64,000 bases of DNA from Clitopilus passeckerianus (taxonomy: Eukaryota > Basidiomycota > Agaricomycetes > Agaricales > Entolomataceae). How positions within the stretch are numbered: position 1 is the stretch's first letter; every line of letters starts with the position of its first letter. Below are positions 25,381-38,800 of the stretch, one piece after another. Where the stretch lies: positions 112,477 through 176,476 of the forward strand of contig CALYLX010000147.1 of the NCBI GenBank assembly GCA_944990035.1, in the 5' to 3' direction. Below the pieces are notes generated by a model, which made no database searches, had not been told where the DNA came from, and worked only from the letters and a program-made list of their open reading frames with translations. The position numbers and the translations under genes were made by a program.

Positions 25381-27697
25381 ATGCTGGATATGTGAGTTCA
25401 TACCTGCCTCTGTATCACATTTGACGTTAATAACCGAGCTGGCAGCATGACCATCTCACCTGGGTTGGCTCATAACGCTTTGAACACACAACCACCTTCG
25501 CCTACACACAGTGATGATTTTGGACCCAATGCAAAGCATTTCGACGTTAAGAAATACAAAGCAGCCGCGGTAAGAGTGTTTGCACCTTTTCCATGATAGC
25601 CTGCTGATCGAAGCGACCTTACAGTCTACTATTCTCAAGTCTGGCCGTACCAGTGAACTTCGCAAATACAATCGAGCCCAACCTGCAGGTAGACTTCCCG
25701 TCGAAGTTCTCCAGCGCATAATTGTCGAAGCAGCAAGGAGTGCCGGATTTTCAGACAATATTTCGACTGCTCCGTGGCCATGGATCTACGTTTCTCATGT
25801 CTGTTTTCTCTGGAGACATGTGGCCCTCACCTATCCTCGCATTTGGGCCAACATCGACTTCTCTGCTTCCAGGTGGACTGTCGTCACGCTTTCCCGTGCG
25901 AGAGCCCTTCCGCTATCCATCAGAACCACAGTATTCACCGGCAACCAGCAGGCAATCAGGAGGACTCTCCAGCACGCACCCGTCATATATGAAGTCCATC
26001 TAAAGGCCTCTGTTTACGATATTGGCCCACTATTCCCCGTGTTGAGTGCCCAGCCCAACCCTCACCTCCGTTCCCTGGTTGTCGAGGTCGTTCCCCCCAA
26101 TGTCGACAACGAAGACGCGCTACCCAACCTCCACCGCGATGTTCGATACTCCCGGCGGCCCGTCATGTATAATGGGGAGCCGTTGCACATGCTCGAGAGT
26201 GTTGAGCTCCACTGGTGCCCAATGTATCTCCTTAGCCCGCAGTTCGTTGGCTTGACCAATCTTTCCCTTCACAACATTCCATTGAGCGAACGTCCCATGA
26301 GACGCGATTTCTTGGGTCTTCTCAGCTGCTTCACGCTGCTCCGTAAACTTACCCTCGACCACGCATTCCCTAGGCAATTAGGCCCTGTCACCGCCAGCGC
26401 TGGGAAGCGAGTCGAGTTCACCCAGATGGAACAACTGTCGCTTGTCGGGAACTGCGCCGATGTTGTCTGCATGTTGGAAAGCCTTATACTCCCAGCAGGC
26501 TGCCGCATACAAGCCCATATCGAGACACTCGGCGACAACGTGAAACTCGCCAACATGCCGTTGATGATGGCAAGAATAGGTTGTACACTGAGCGCCCACT
26601 TCCATCGAACCAAGGGCGATGCTCCTCTGGATACTTTGATCGTCACCAGTCGACCTCAAAGTAAAACTATCCCTGGCCACAACAATGTAGATCCCTCCGC
26701 CCATCGCATTACCCCTCGCCATGGGCTGAGTTGCCTCGCCTTCAGCGGTGTTGTTGCAGAACCAGACGAGCCTCTCCTCGATTTCACTTTGACCCCCGTA
26801 TCGAATTATATCCTACCGACTGAGGAAGAGGAGCTCATTCTGATCAACTGCCTTACGCATGTTTGGCAAGGGCTTCCCCTCTCCCGCGTCCAGAGCCTCA
26901 CTGTTCAGGGCCTATCCTTCGTCACCAGCAAAGTATGGTCCACAATGTTACCGCGGGTCAAGGCGCTTAAGGTCCTGGATATTGCTGGTATCCCCTCACC
27001 TGAGTCTTCGCACTCGGTCCGAGCCTCGATGGCCATCAAGGTACCTAGCGGTGGCATGGCCCCTAACGGGTTGATCTGGGCATTGTTGCTCAACGCTAGG
27101 GAACACTCGCATCTTGAGCACGACGACCTTCGTTCGCTGTATCTTCCCAATCTGGAAGACGTCTACCTACACTCGGTAGACCTATGGGCAGGAGGATGGA
27201 TGGCCCGTATACCGACGTCATCCGTTACACATCTCTATAACAAGGTCACCGTCGCAGGCCCCGTCTCCGTCAACTCCTACAACAACCTTGACGACTCTCG
27301 ATTCATTGATGTCCTTTCTGCCTACTTCTCAGACCGGGCACGCTGCGGATCAGACATGGTCATTCGGAGTTTATGTATCTCACGCTGCCAGAACGTCAGC
27401 AAGATAACTATGGAGGACATCAAAGGGGGATATGGTGTATCTTATCTATCCTGCGATAGCAAGGGTGTCTTCTCGACTCGTAAAGTGAGAGGTGGCATGT
27501 TGGATGAGGAGGAAGAACGTAGGAAGCTCTGCGACCGGGTGTGGGGCAGCGACGCCACCTACTGGGGATTCATGGGAGACGTGAGCTTGCTCCAACAACG
27601 CCATAATGGATGCAAGGAGCATGTGGATGGTGGGCCTGGAAGTGGAGAAGGGTTGAAGCACTTCCATCGATTGAAGACGTTGATGGAATTGGATTGA
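25381..27697 (+). CDS. F-box-like protein with leucine-rich C-terminal region
   Basis: Probable substrate adaptor of an SCF ubiquitin ligase; that role is inferred from the fold. Exons 25381-25391, 25446-25569 and 25625-27697 keep frame and give 735 residues. The F-box-like motif lies near residues 69-110: LPVEVLQRIIVEA, then PWIYVSHVCFLWRHVALTYP and RIWANIDF, a pattern very common in expanded Agaricomycete F-box families. Downstream are irregular leucine-rich stretches (LESVELHWCPMYL, LTNLSLHNIPL, FTLLRKLTLDHAF, VQSLTVQGLSFV, LKVLDIAGIP) consistent with diverged LRRs. Start: the first exon is only 11 bases; translation could instead begin at the in-frame ATG at 25447, which changes only four residues. 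Confidence 0.85.
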
Positions 27698-28238
27698 GGC
27701 CTCCAGTCTTATTTGACAGCCCGGTGACACGCATTCTCTTCGATTTCTATTGGCAGGTCACCGGGATCGCCGTTGACATTCTTATCATATTTGACAACGA
27801 CATTGGCAGACATTTTCTGATTGTCTTCCGACCACCTCCCTATATCGTGGTTGACACTCCTTACCTTCGATTTCCGTACCTTTCTTGGCATGACCGGTTT
27901 CGTTCCAAGATTTTCTTTCTTTTATTGGGATACCCATTAGTATTAGGATGATCAGCATCTAGTTACGATTGTCACGAACTTCATGTGTAGATACTTAATG
28001 CAGAGATGTCGAGGAATTACGCCCAAAAGTTGTGGGATGCTCACAAAAATAAGCTTAATGTAAGTTCTAAGAAGCTTTCAAGTCCACGCACATATGGCGT
28101 CGGACTCCTCTGGTTTTCAGGGGTAATTATCTCTTCATTTCTTATGTTCCTCCATGACAATTGCCAAAAGCGGAATCCCTCCTTCCCAACTAAGATGCCT
28201 TCGGGCTTTGCCGATCCAAACTTACTCCTTCCAACAAC
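27698..28238. other. Intergenic region
   Basis: 541 bases between co-oriented genes. No distinct feature; it should contain the JIP5 promoter. Confidence 0.4.
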
Positions 28239-30145
28239 ATGCCTGACATCTCAGCAGGCGCGCAAATTTTCGACGTTGCGTTCCACCCTACGCACTCGAC
28301 TGTCTACACCGGCCTTCTAACAGGACATATCAAAGCTTTTGCATATGATGACCTCGGCCGACATAAGAAATTGTTCTCCTTGAGACCTTCCAAGCGGTCC
28401 TGCAGAGCACTCACTCTGAACGCGGATGGCTCTTACCTGTACGCAGTCGGGAAGTCAAAGTCTCTGAAGTACGCCTTGCCTTAGAATTGCTGCATGTTTC
28501 TCTTAACACCGGGCATTGTCAGCATAATCGATACTCAAACACGGAAAATCGAAATACGGCCCAAGGTGCACGAGTGAGTATTTTTAGATATCTACCACAA
28601 AATTGTCCTTAAATTGCCAGATAAAAGTTCTGCTATCAATCGTGTCAAGTATCTTGCGCCATGGGTGTTGGCTACTGGAGACGACGACGGTGTCATCAAG
28701 GTGCAGTATCATTTTTCTCCTTCTTTTCTTCTCGCATCCGTTAATTCGGCATTTTTTTGCAGCTCTGGGATCCACGGCAAAAAGAATGTACTCGTACCTA
28801 TCGGCAACACTTTGATTATATCACAGACTTCCTGTGGCTAGAAGACAAAAGACACCTTGTGGCTTCTAGGTATGTTGCATCAACGAATTTCGTGCTGCAA
28901 CACGAAAGTGTCAAAAATCGTATTCACATTCATCTTTTAAAATTTTTTAGTGGTGATGGAACGCTATCAGTCATGGATCCACGATCGAAAAAACCTGAGC
29001 CCGTAGCTCAATCAGAAGATCAAGAGGACGAACTGCTGTCTATGGTTGCCGTTAAAGGGTAAGATATCCGTTCTTTACTCGTTGCACCGCTAGGCATGAT
29101 CGTGCTACGCCTGTTTCCACCTGAGAACGCAGACAGTCCTAATTCACCTTCATGGTGTCTGTTTCTCCTGGCCTCGGGGACACTAGAATCACGCCATCCC
29201 TTGTGGCGGTCGGGCACTCACATCTTTGATACGCAAATCCCTTCGATACATGCTTAATCCGTTTCTCTAGGGGCTCAAAAGTAGTGGTCGGCACTCAGCT
29301 CGGCATACTCTCGATCTTTAACCGCAAGAAAGGCTGGGGAGATTGCGTGGACCGTATACCAGGGTATGCTCGCCCATATGCTTCACATTTCCTGAATGGC
29401 TAACGAGGATCTTCGAAGGCACCCTCATTCAGTCGACGCATTATGCTCCATTCCATCTGATATTCCGGACGTTGATACACACAATACGATCCTCACAGGA
29501 TCATCGGATGGATTCGTAAGAGCTGTCCAGATCCTGCCTACCAAACTATTGGGTATTGTCGCAGACCACGGTGAATGGCCAGTCGAGCGCATAGCGATTG
29601 GCTCCGCAAGGGACCAATTGACACTTGACGAGGAGGACAGTAGCGGGGAAGATACCGACGGCGGAGGACGGGTGGGTGGACGTAAAAGCGCCTCCAATGG
29701 AGACGGTGACTCGGAGGGCAGCAGTGGAGAAGACGACGAAAAGAGCCCGCAGCACACCCATTGGTGGATCGGGAGTGTGGGGCATGAAGAGATACTCAAA
29801 ATGACCAATTTGGAAGCATTCTTCCAGGCGCCTAAGTCAGCTTTGACGAAACAGCTAGAAGAAGAGGCAGGGGCCAGCTCTGATGATTCGAAGGGTGATT
29901 CTGGATCAGAGGATGGGGAAGGTGGCGATGGGGTAGAGGATGACGTAGAGGCGCCTGAGGACTGTGCGGCGGACCACGCGGACGATGATAGTGTGGCGTC
30001 CGGGGCAGACTCGGAGTCGGATGACGAGCCCGAGGTTACGAACACAAGGAAGCGAAAGAAGAAAAAGGAGCAAGATCCGATGCAGGTGAAGAAAAGGGGA
30101 AAGAAGGAGGTTGATGTAGAGTCCACGTTCTTCGATGGACTGTAG
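28239..30145 (+). CDS. JIP5: WD-repeat protein JIP5/WDR55, ribosome biogenesis
   Basis: Nucleolar WD40 protein needed for rRNA processing in the family. Seven exons keep frame: 28239-28468, 28523-28573, 28628-28700, 28763-28869, 28951-29058, 29271-29363 and 29419-30145, giving 462 residues. Beta-propeller blades are visible as FDVAFHPTHSTVYTGLLTGHIKAF, CRALTLNADGSYLYAVGKSKSL, INRVKYLAPWVLATGDDDGVIKLWDPR, LWLEDKRHLVASSGDGTLSVMD, KVVVGTQLGILSIFN and NTILTGSSDGFVRAVQI (quoted in pieces). An acidic tail follows, then the family's ending LEAFFQAPKSAL and a basic stretch before FFDGL. The third exon's acceptor is at GATAAAAG rather than the nearer CCAG, because only that keeps the conserved HEDSAINRV frame. 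One intron (29059-29270) is long at 212 bases. Confidence 0.9.
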
Positions 30146-31435
30146 AAATTCTGATCAATCGTGATGGCATTTTGAGTTTGTTTTTGACTTGGATCTCGAG
30201 ATTGGTTGAAATGTCAGAGTAACGCTTGCACGGTCGTACAAGCATTAACTGCAGTGCTGACAGAATATGCAGGCACCCACAGGTACCCATTCAAACCATC
30301 TATAGTAGTTCATTTCACAGGAGCAATAGCGAGGAGGATCGCCAGGCAAAACTAATCTTTCCATTAAGCGCGGCAGTATCAGAAAACAACCTTCTTTGAT
30401 ACCTGTAGCATACGCCCTCGCTTTCCTCGAGATCAGCCTTCAAAGATTCAGAGATCACTCGTTTCATCCATACATTGTGATACCCTCGATGATAGTGAGC
30501 CTCTTGAGAAGTTGAGAAGCATATACTTTGTATGCCACCTAAGAGGCCTACTGCCTAAATCTGCACAGCATCTCACCAGGGTTTGACATCCAACACCAGC
30601 TTGACATTGACATCTTGCCGAGGCTACAACGGAAGCACGGAAACTTACCTCGAGATTAAGGGTGCACAAGGGCTGCCCTTCATCGAAATGAAAGCCATAC
30701 TTCGTTCTAAATCTAGCTTGTGAATGCACAATTAATATTACATGCACATGTAACCCTTCTGTGATGGTGGTTGTTTTCAATCTTTGCGGCTGCGGGGAAA
30801 TAGACAACGGGTTATCGCAATCACCGGTGAATAGATTGCATAAATTGCGTTTGGTCTGGATATAACATTGGTCCGGCTACAAACGTTAGCGAGCCAGAAA
30901 GCTAGGGGATATTTATCCCTCACGTTCCCTTGCGATACCTCCGAATGTTGGTTCTCCGGGTCTCCAGTCTATCCAAATATCAATCGAAATTGTGATCGTC
31001 CGTTGTGAGTTGAAAGGGCGGATCACTCAACGGAATCTACGAGGAATTATACACCTTGTAGCCGTTCAAATCAGCTTTTCAAATTTCCCGAACTCCAATG
31101 ATGGGTCGTGATCTACCGGCAGCCGTGCTACGGTATTTGTTGGGCGTCTATATGCCACAAGCTGTCCTCAAGTCCATGGCCAACTCCAATTGAGCGTGAC
31201 AATGATCTCTGTGATCGAACGAGATGATCGGGATCGCTGAGTCAGTCTTGCCTTTTATGGCAGGTATCCCGTCACGTGAGTGGGCGGATCTAGAGGACGG
31301 AGTACATCGAGGAGGCGAGTAGCAGCCACTGACGATGGTTTGTACCGGTTTGAATTCGGCCATTGCATACTCTTTGCTGGCCAATATTCGAGCGTTCTAT
31401 TATCACACATACACTTCTCAACAAGCCCTGCCATC
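30146..31435. other. Intergenic region
   Basis: 1.3 kb with no ORF of coding character and no repeat recognised. Confidence 0.4.
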
Positions 31436-33759
31436 ATGTATCTCGCGAGGCGCTCGGTTAACCGTCTGGGTACGGTCCATTTGAGGCGCCAATTGTCAAC
31501 TCGTGCCTCTAATATCCTGGCTGCCTTGGACATTCCTACTTCATCCGAGGAAATCCCTGGCGTTTACGACGGAAAATGGGGTGGAAGCGGAGAAATCTTC
31601 GAGTCTGTTTGTCCAACCTCTGGCGAAGTGCTTGCTCGTGTAAAGAGTGCTAGTCCACAAGAACTACATGATGCCATAGCCCGAACTCGGGAGGCTTACA
31701 AGGTTTTCCGCCGTGAGTCCAAGCTCATGACTATCTTGGTGTATGTTCTCTTCTAAACGGATACCTTCTTTGGTTAGATGTGCCTGCACCTCAACGCGGC
31801 GAGATTCTAAGGCAGATCCGTGAAAGGCTTGCAATCAAGGCAGGTCGATCATCCCATATCGGCGTCCTAGTATTAACATACGGTTCTTTATCAGCGAGAC
31901 GAGCTGGGAGCTCTAGTGACTCTCGAAATGGGCAAAATCAAGACGGAGGGTGTTGGAGAAGTCCAGGAGTTTATTGACATCGTGCGTTATGTGCCACATG
32001 ATCAAACCCATGAGGTTTATGCTAATCACACTCCGCGAAGTGCGACTATGGTGTTGGCCTCTCCAGGATGATGACAGGAAATGTAGTTGCATCAGAGCGC
32101 CCGGGCCATTCCATTCTTGAAGGTACGCCTTCCTTTTCGCGTTCTGATTTTAGTTCATTTTACTGACGTACGCCTATTTACATTACTCAGTGCCAAATCC
32201 TTTGGGGGTTGTTGCCGTATTATCTGCCTTCAATTTTCCTGTGGCGGTGTATGGATGGTGAGGAACATTTGATAGACCTGCTATTCAAGGAAATTAACTA
32301 AAAATACGGCTCGCGTGCAGGAACTTGGCATTGTCTCTGGCTGCCGGCAATGCGACCGTCTGGAAGCCGTCACCCAGCACGCCCCTTTGCTCAATTGCGA
32401 TTACCAAGATAGTTTCTCAGGTACTCGAGGAGAACGGTCTTCCGGGAGCTGTAGCTGGCCTTGTAACCGGTGGCAAAGATGCCGGGGAAGCCATGGCTGA
32501 AAGCAGGGACATCGAGCTAGGTGAGCTTTCCTCGCGGACCCGTAAATCCCATGCTGACGAAGAACTTCAGTATCATTCACCGGAAGTGAACGTGTTGGAA
32601 GGATTGTGGGCAAGACAGTGATGGGCCGATTCGGGAAGACGATCTTGGAATTGGGAGGCAACAATGGTGGAGTAACATTCACTCTCACAAATTCAAATGG
32701 TACTGACGACGACGACGCTGTGTAGCTTCTATCGTGATGCCTGATGCTGACCTTTCGATGGCCGTTCCCTCTGTCTTCTTCGGCGCCGTTGGAACTGCAG
32801 GACAGAGGTGTACTTCCACGCGGAGGTTGTATCTTCATCGGATGATTGCCCCCGAATTCTTAGAGCGTCTTCAGAAGCTCTATCGCGGGGTCAAGGTTGG
32901 AGATCCTCTTGTAGCAAGCACCCTTCTCGGACCTCTTCATACATCGGCGGCGCTGAATACTTACAAGGGCACAATCGAGTATTTGCACTCTATTGATGCA
33001 GAGATACTCACGGGAGGCAATCGTTATCTTGATGCCCCTCTTGATGCAGGGAATTTCGTGGAACCAACTATCGCTATCCCTAAATCGGTTGACCCATCTG
33101 ACCGAATCTGGTCCACGGAGACTTTCGCACCAATTTTGAACGCAGCCATTTTTGATGATCTCGAACAAGCGATTGAATGGAACAACGCTGTACCACAAGT
33201 CAGTACTTATCTCGTGACAGATGGAAATCCATCGAATATCTGCTGACGATTGACTTGATTAGGGCCTGTCAAGCAGTCTTTGGTCTCGCGATATTCGAAA
33301 TCTGGGGAAATGGATCGGGCCTGGAGGCTCCGATACAGGAATTGTCAATGTGAGCCCTTTCGCTTGTAAACGGCCTTGCAGTCTTCTTATTTCTGACATG
33401 TCCTTCGCAGGTGAACGTAGGAACAAGCGGTGCAGAAATTGGAGCAGCCTTCGGAGGAAATAAGGTTTGTCGTCTCATGATCTCGTCAAAAAATCCTTCT
33501 TCTGACTAGTTTTTTTCTCCTTAGAGCACCGGATGGTATGTGGACCGTTCTGTGAGGGTCTATCCCTGAGCTGACACGCATCCTTTATTGTAGGGGACGA
33601 GAGTCCGGTGGCGACGCATGGAAGCAGTACGTGCGTTGGAGTGCTTGTACCAGTAAGACTTGTCTCAAAGATCTGCTTGCCGCAACTGACTTTCGGTATT
33701 TTAAAGTCAACTTCTCGGACAACGCCCCTTTGGCGCAAGGCGTTAATTTTACTACCTAA
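31436..33759 (+). CDS. ALDH7-type aldehyde dehydrogenase (antiquitin-like), probably mitochondrial
   Basis: NAD-dependent semialdehyde dehydrogenase, likely acting on alpha-aminoadipic semialdehyde or related aldehydes. Thirteen exons keep frame and give 535 residues: 31436-31712, 31778-31843, 31899-31981, 32041-32122, 32191-32257, 32321-32520, 32571-32666, 32726-33198, 33263-33349, 33411-33464, 33525-33535, 33594-33652 and 33707-33759. The N-terminus ([12 protein letters not shown]...[10 protein letters not shown]) looks like a mitochondrial presequence. Family marks: [48 protein letters not shown], general-base Glu near residue 285 in LELGGNN, nucleophile Cys near 319 in GTAGQRCTS, and the ALDH7 ending [18 protein letters not shown]. 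One exon is only 11 bases. Confidence 0.95.
33525..33535 (+). other. 11-base microexon of the ALDH7 gene
   Basis: AGCACCGGATG is flanked by CTTAG on the left and GTATGT on the right. It is needed to encode STGW in the conserved GNKSTGWGRESGG segment; skipping it would break the frame. Confidence 0.85.
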
Positions 33760-34112
33760 AGTAGACTAGTTTGTAGCTATTAGCCAATGAAACTTCGGAA
33801 TTAACTGTGGTGGTGTGACAAAGAAGAGTGTGACAGTCTTGATCGAAGTCCCTGCTACCCACTTGTGTCCAATCGGGGATTCGGAATGAGAACCAGGTCT
33901 CCAAGGAATTGCTCGTGCTAGCATGTGGATCGTACAGATGTCGAACTCTCCGAATCTCTGATCAGATCTTCCTAGAAGCCACCCCTACGGTGCGGTTAAT
34001 TTCCGAACTTGTTAAAAACCCTTTATTCTGCCATTCGAGCTTCACTTTCCCCGTCCTCACTTCACCATTCCGGCACCAGCGACAACTCCTCATTGAACTC
34101 GCAAATCTTGAC
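33760..34112. other. Intergenic region
   Basis: 353 bases holding the ALDH7 3' flank and the upstream region of the next gene. Nothing distinct. Confidence 0.4.
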
Positions 34113-35800
34113 ATGACGACTACGGACGACCTTCCGTGGCCCGAGCTTGGTAACGTTTCTCGAGGTGCAACTAGAGGGAACCAAGGCCAGAAGGGTGTCC
34201 TTGGGCCTCCAGACCGTGACGGCCGTTGTATTCTTCAACTTCGCGTACAACCTGGTGTTCTTGCTGTCAAGCTCAACCGTAATGCAAGTGACTGGTATCG
34301 AACCCTCGACAACGAAGTCAACAAAGCTTTGAAGCTGACGAAGACCTACTGGAGGAAAGCTAGGAGGCGTCAGGATTATGATGCGCGGGCTGATCAGGAC
34401 CACATGGAACTCCACGAATGGCTGCAACAGCTCAAGGACAAGACCATGTCGCACCTCGAGCTCTTGATGCAGAAGGGTGATATTCAAGGGCCTCCATATG
34501 TCATGCCTGACGATATCGAAATATCCTTCCTGCGGAAGTTCATCGAACGACAAGCCAACGGGATACCACATAATCCCCGATTACGGAACTCCCTAGGCGC
34601 TGAGCATGCCTATCCACGCGATCACTCAACGGGTGACTCAATCTCACCAGAACCTTCCGATTCCGGATACGCTGGTTCGGACCACCGCTTTCATGGTATA
34701 TTTTCTTTGTTTTTGACGCTCCCGAGCTTGACTCATGTATATTGCCAGCAGAGAGGTTATCTGATGGTTCGAGCCCTCAACATGCAACATCATCGCGGTT
34801 GTCCGGCTCACCATCTCTTCGCAATATAGATACCTTGTCTCACGATCCTAATACGTCAAGTAAGTGTTGAATCTTCGATTGATTGATGCATACTTATCAG
34901 TATTCGTTCATCCAGACGTTCAAGTAGCTCGGAATGCACTTGCACGAGCTCAGAAAGATACACAAGACGCTTTCATCAGATATACCTCATGTCTTGATGT
35001 TGAACGACAAGCCCGCCAGGCGGTCGCGGCGGCTGAAAAGCGGCGTGACGAGCTCAGTAAGCCCCTCCATGCTCACCTTTGACTTCTCGAACTTACGGCG
35101 CCTCGGCCATCTTAGCAGTGGGCGCACTTTCGTTCCAAAACCCTGGAAGTATAGGTAGCTACACTATCTCGTTACCTTGTGATCAAATCACTGAAGCTTC
35201 CATAGTAGAAGACGCTCGGTCAGGGCGCTCCTCATTCTCGGCGGATGACCGACGCAGTCCGTCATCAAGATATGCAGATGTACGTGCCTGTTCACTTGAC
35301 CCCTCACAACCGGGGGCCATTGAACTGATTTCCCTCATCTTGTAGGCTACTGCAGACGCCTTCAGTCATTCGCGCGTAACGCCGAAACCTCTAGACTGGA
35401 CTACAGACGGTCAAGCAGTATATCCTACCAGTGAGCTATCGACTCATCTTGAGGTCAGCGATTCTGGTCTCGAACGATCAGCGAAACTGACATTGGTTAA
35501 CAGGATCCCAATGGTCGTTCCAGGAAGCATCTTCGGTCATGGGAACTTGGACCTCAGATGGGTATGTACCTAAATAACGTGTTGCAAGCGAGCGCACCCT
35601 TACAGAACGACGCAGATGGTCCGTACACATGCGAGGTGAATACGCTAGCTAAGGGAAAGATGGTATGCAGGTACTAACTCTCCACCCTACAGGATCTAAC
35701 AGGGCTGCCACCTAGGAAACGCATGCATCATGCGATGCCGAGCTTCGACCTGATGAGTTCGGCGACGCTGCAGGCTCAAAACATAGGGATATCATCATGA
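34113..35800 (+). CDS. Unknown protein with central coiled coil
   Basis: Nine exons can be read in one frame: 34113-34695, 34752-34859, 34916-35056, 35116-35154, 35206-35279, 35346-35430, 35504-35561, 35606-35635 and 35716-35800, giving 400 residues. The N-terminal 190 residues are mostly helical and charged (NEVNKALKLTKTYWRKARRR, HMELHEWLQQLKDKTMSHLE). Exon 3 encodes a clear coiled coil (ALARAQKDTQDAFIRYTSCL, then QARQAVAAAEKRRDEL). The rest is Ser-rich and probably disordered. No family is recognised. The last two exons are least certain: if the final intron is not spliced, the protein ends at TGA 35636-35638, just after THAR. The earlier exons are supported by consistent phases and good donors and acceptors. 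Confidence 0.6.
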
Positions 35801-38800
35801 ACTTCCCCGACCCATGGCTTTGTTACGAACGCTATGACTTATGATGATCTTCACGCACGTTCACCCTTCGACAGCATCCTGCATCACATCGTCGCGCTAT
35901 CTATTGCATATTTATTCGGACATATGTTGTACACTAGTCGCATCATTCATACCATAGACATATTCACACAGCATTTGCATCTGCATTCATGTACATACAC
36001 ATACTCTACATATGTATTTTATTCACAGATTGACTAGATTCACTTCTCGAAGAAGTTTGAATCGTTAAAATAATGAACATCGCATTGTAACATTCCTCTT
36101 TTGTCTTCTGTAAGCTCAGACAACGGAGAATGGGTAGGGTCAAGGCTTTGCATTGGAAATCGGCCTTTCGAAATCCGCTGGCTCGGAGTTCGGCGATTTC
36201 AAATGGAGGGCAAGCCTCGCTCATTCTTAGGCCGGCCTTCACCGTATGCTGTATTCAAGCAGCCTCTTTCTTCTCCGTCCTATTGAGTAAAATTCCTGGT
36301 TTCTACCGAATGCCATGGTTATGCGGAGCTCTCTGCGACACTGGACGTTGCAGCCATACAGCCGACTGTGATCTTGCGTGTTCGCGTCAGCGCCCCCACC
36401 ATCTCAACGTTGATCCATGGACCATATGCGTCTTTAGACAACGGCTAGCCCTCTCAAGATGGGCGGGAAGCTCTAAAAGACTGCTTGGATGCTGCTTCCA
36501 TTTTCAAGGCTCATGGCTTCCTCTCGAAGCGCTCTGGGAGTCTGCTGTCCGCCCTCGGATGAACCAACACCACATTTGGCCTGTCTGGTGCTACAATACT
36601 ATTTCCTTTTGTCCTGACCCCCAATAAACTCACACGTAGGTATATTGACACCTAGGAACGAGCAGAGACAAAGCATCCGCTGGTCACAAGAATGAATACT
36701 CTATCTGTCTGGGCTTTGACATCCATCACGGCCGTTTGAGGAAGTCGTGTCTCCGCAAGATGATTTCATTCTATCGTCCCCCGTTGGCAGCCGCCACGAA
36801 GCATGCTAAAACTGAGCCTTGGTCAGCCAGAAATATATTCTAGGAGGTGGCGTCACATAATCCAAGGTCGCTAAACTTCAATACACCCTTTTGTTTAAGT
36901 TTATCCGTGGCTCTGGCAATCACGACCTATGGATAAAACGACGTAACTCTGGACCACAGTCACATGAAGTTCCAGCGAGAAATCTGCGATCTTCTATATC
37001 CCGCAGCTGTCGGTTTTGTGATGCCTGATTGAACCTTGAAGTCCCTATCGTCCAACCACGATGTTGTTGGAGCTCCATTACTCGATCACTTAACTGCGAT
37101 CTGAATTTATCGTCTTCTGACGGTGATAAGGTCTATAGACGTAGTCTATACGAGGTCCATGGTACCACCTATACACTCCGGGCTCGGGGGAGGTTTAATG
37201 TGACGCACGTAACGTTTGCTCCCGGCCACTGTGATCTCAGCCACCCTTCCACGATACAACAGAGAGGTCAGAACTTTCATATCTCTTTGAAATACCAGTG
37301 CTTGAGTCCAAAGGTTTTCACCGGCTCTGACTCAACCGCCCCCTTTCGTCGCTTCCTTTCTCACAATGTCTGCTGACGCATCAACATTTAGGCATTTACT
37401 GGCTATTTCAATTGAATATATCCAATAACGAACCAGAGGAGCTTGATCTAGACCTTCAACTACGCTTTTCTTACAGGCTTACACTACGGGTTATATATTC
37501 TTGCAGCCTTGGGACCTGGATACGACCACGCGCTGAGGGGTTTTCTATCTCTCGCTACAAAGGGCTCAGCGTGTTCAGGATCCAACCAAAAATTGCCATT
37601 GGCCTTTCTGTAAAAGTGTTTGGCTACATGTTGCTTGTGGACTCAATGCGAACCTTACCGCGGTGCACACGACTCGACCACTTGCCTCGGCTTGCACCAT
37701 CCGGCTATTGTGCCTAAGGGTACCACTAAGAAAATTCTTTTCTTGCGTCATCCCAAGATTTATCGCATGGAAGCGTCGCCTCCGTTTTTGGACTGGCAGT
37801 ACACGCTTTCTTGCCGCTAGCCGCTGGAATTTTCAGGACCAAATGCAGATCCCTCAGACGGGGGATGGTACCCACCCATACGCCGAGCAGCTTTTGGCCT
37901 TTCCTCGGCGCTAGACACTCCAATGAACGGAAGCGAACGCCTTGAAGACAAGTCGAACGCACGTTGCATTAATTTTGGCTGACTATCGTATGTCAGCGAA
38001 GGGTAGAATGCGTCAGTGGAATCACTGAAGGGTACCTCCTCCTCACCATCTCACCGTCAACCACTAATAAGTTTCCTGATCGTCGAAGTAGCCGACGCGT
38101 AGATCGGGGAATCAGGGTTACCCTGGTACATCAACACGCCGACACGGACATAATCGACGAATCTTGCAGCAGGACATAGTGGGAGGCGCATGTTGCTGCA
38201 TGTGCTACTTTCTAGCTCTCGGAGGGATCTTGCCGATCTGTATCTTCACCTTGCAATCGAATCGTGCCTTTGAACTAGCAAAGGAGGAAGGTCCTGCCAT
38301 CCGATTCGGGCTATAAACAAAAGTTTATGCATAATGGTCCGCTTTCTTGGAGACCTGAGTAACTCCTGTCGCTATTTGCGTGCCCGTTGCCTGGGTCCTC
38401 TGCTGAAGTTACTTCATAACTCACGGCGGCCTGATCCAGCCCTTTGCCCTTTCCCTCCCGTGTGACTGGAATCGAGCAACCTTCTTCCGTACTTGGCGCT
38501 CAGAACACCCACAGCAGGTCATCAAACCTCCTTGACGGACCACCAGAACTGGCGATGCATTGGCGGAGATAGGGGATTCCATAAGGCTTGGTCCGATTCC
38601 GTCCGAAGCCCACCCATTCGTCGTTGGACTTTTCTTCGCCGTTTCCTGCTTGACTTCGGTGTCGGTGCCTGGACACTAGGGAGCCAGATGCCTTCGTCGA
38701 TTCGGTTTTCGTCCATGATCTTCGCCGAGATGGAGGTGCGTCGTTAAAGGGATAAGGGCGGTGTTGGACGGGAAGGGCGGATGTCTCCGAGGGAAGCGTA

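Noticed and set aside
29425..30126. 233-codon open frame antisense to the JIP5 tail
   Set aside because: It is a Ser/Pro-rich mirror of the acidic, low-complexity JIP5 C-terminus. It has no domain and no splice support.
33909..34112. In-frame upstream extension of the coiled-coil gene
   Set aside because: The extra N-terminus reads like 5' UTR; the ATG at 34113 starts the charged, conserved-looking part.
36130..36627. 165-codon plus-strand ORF
   Set aside because: Composition is irregular, no family likeness and no intron structure like that of neighbouring genes.
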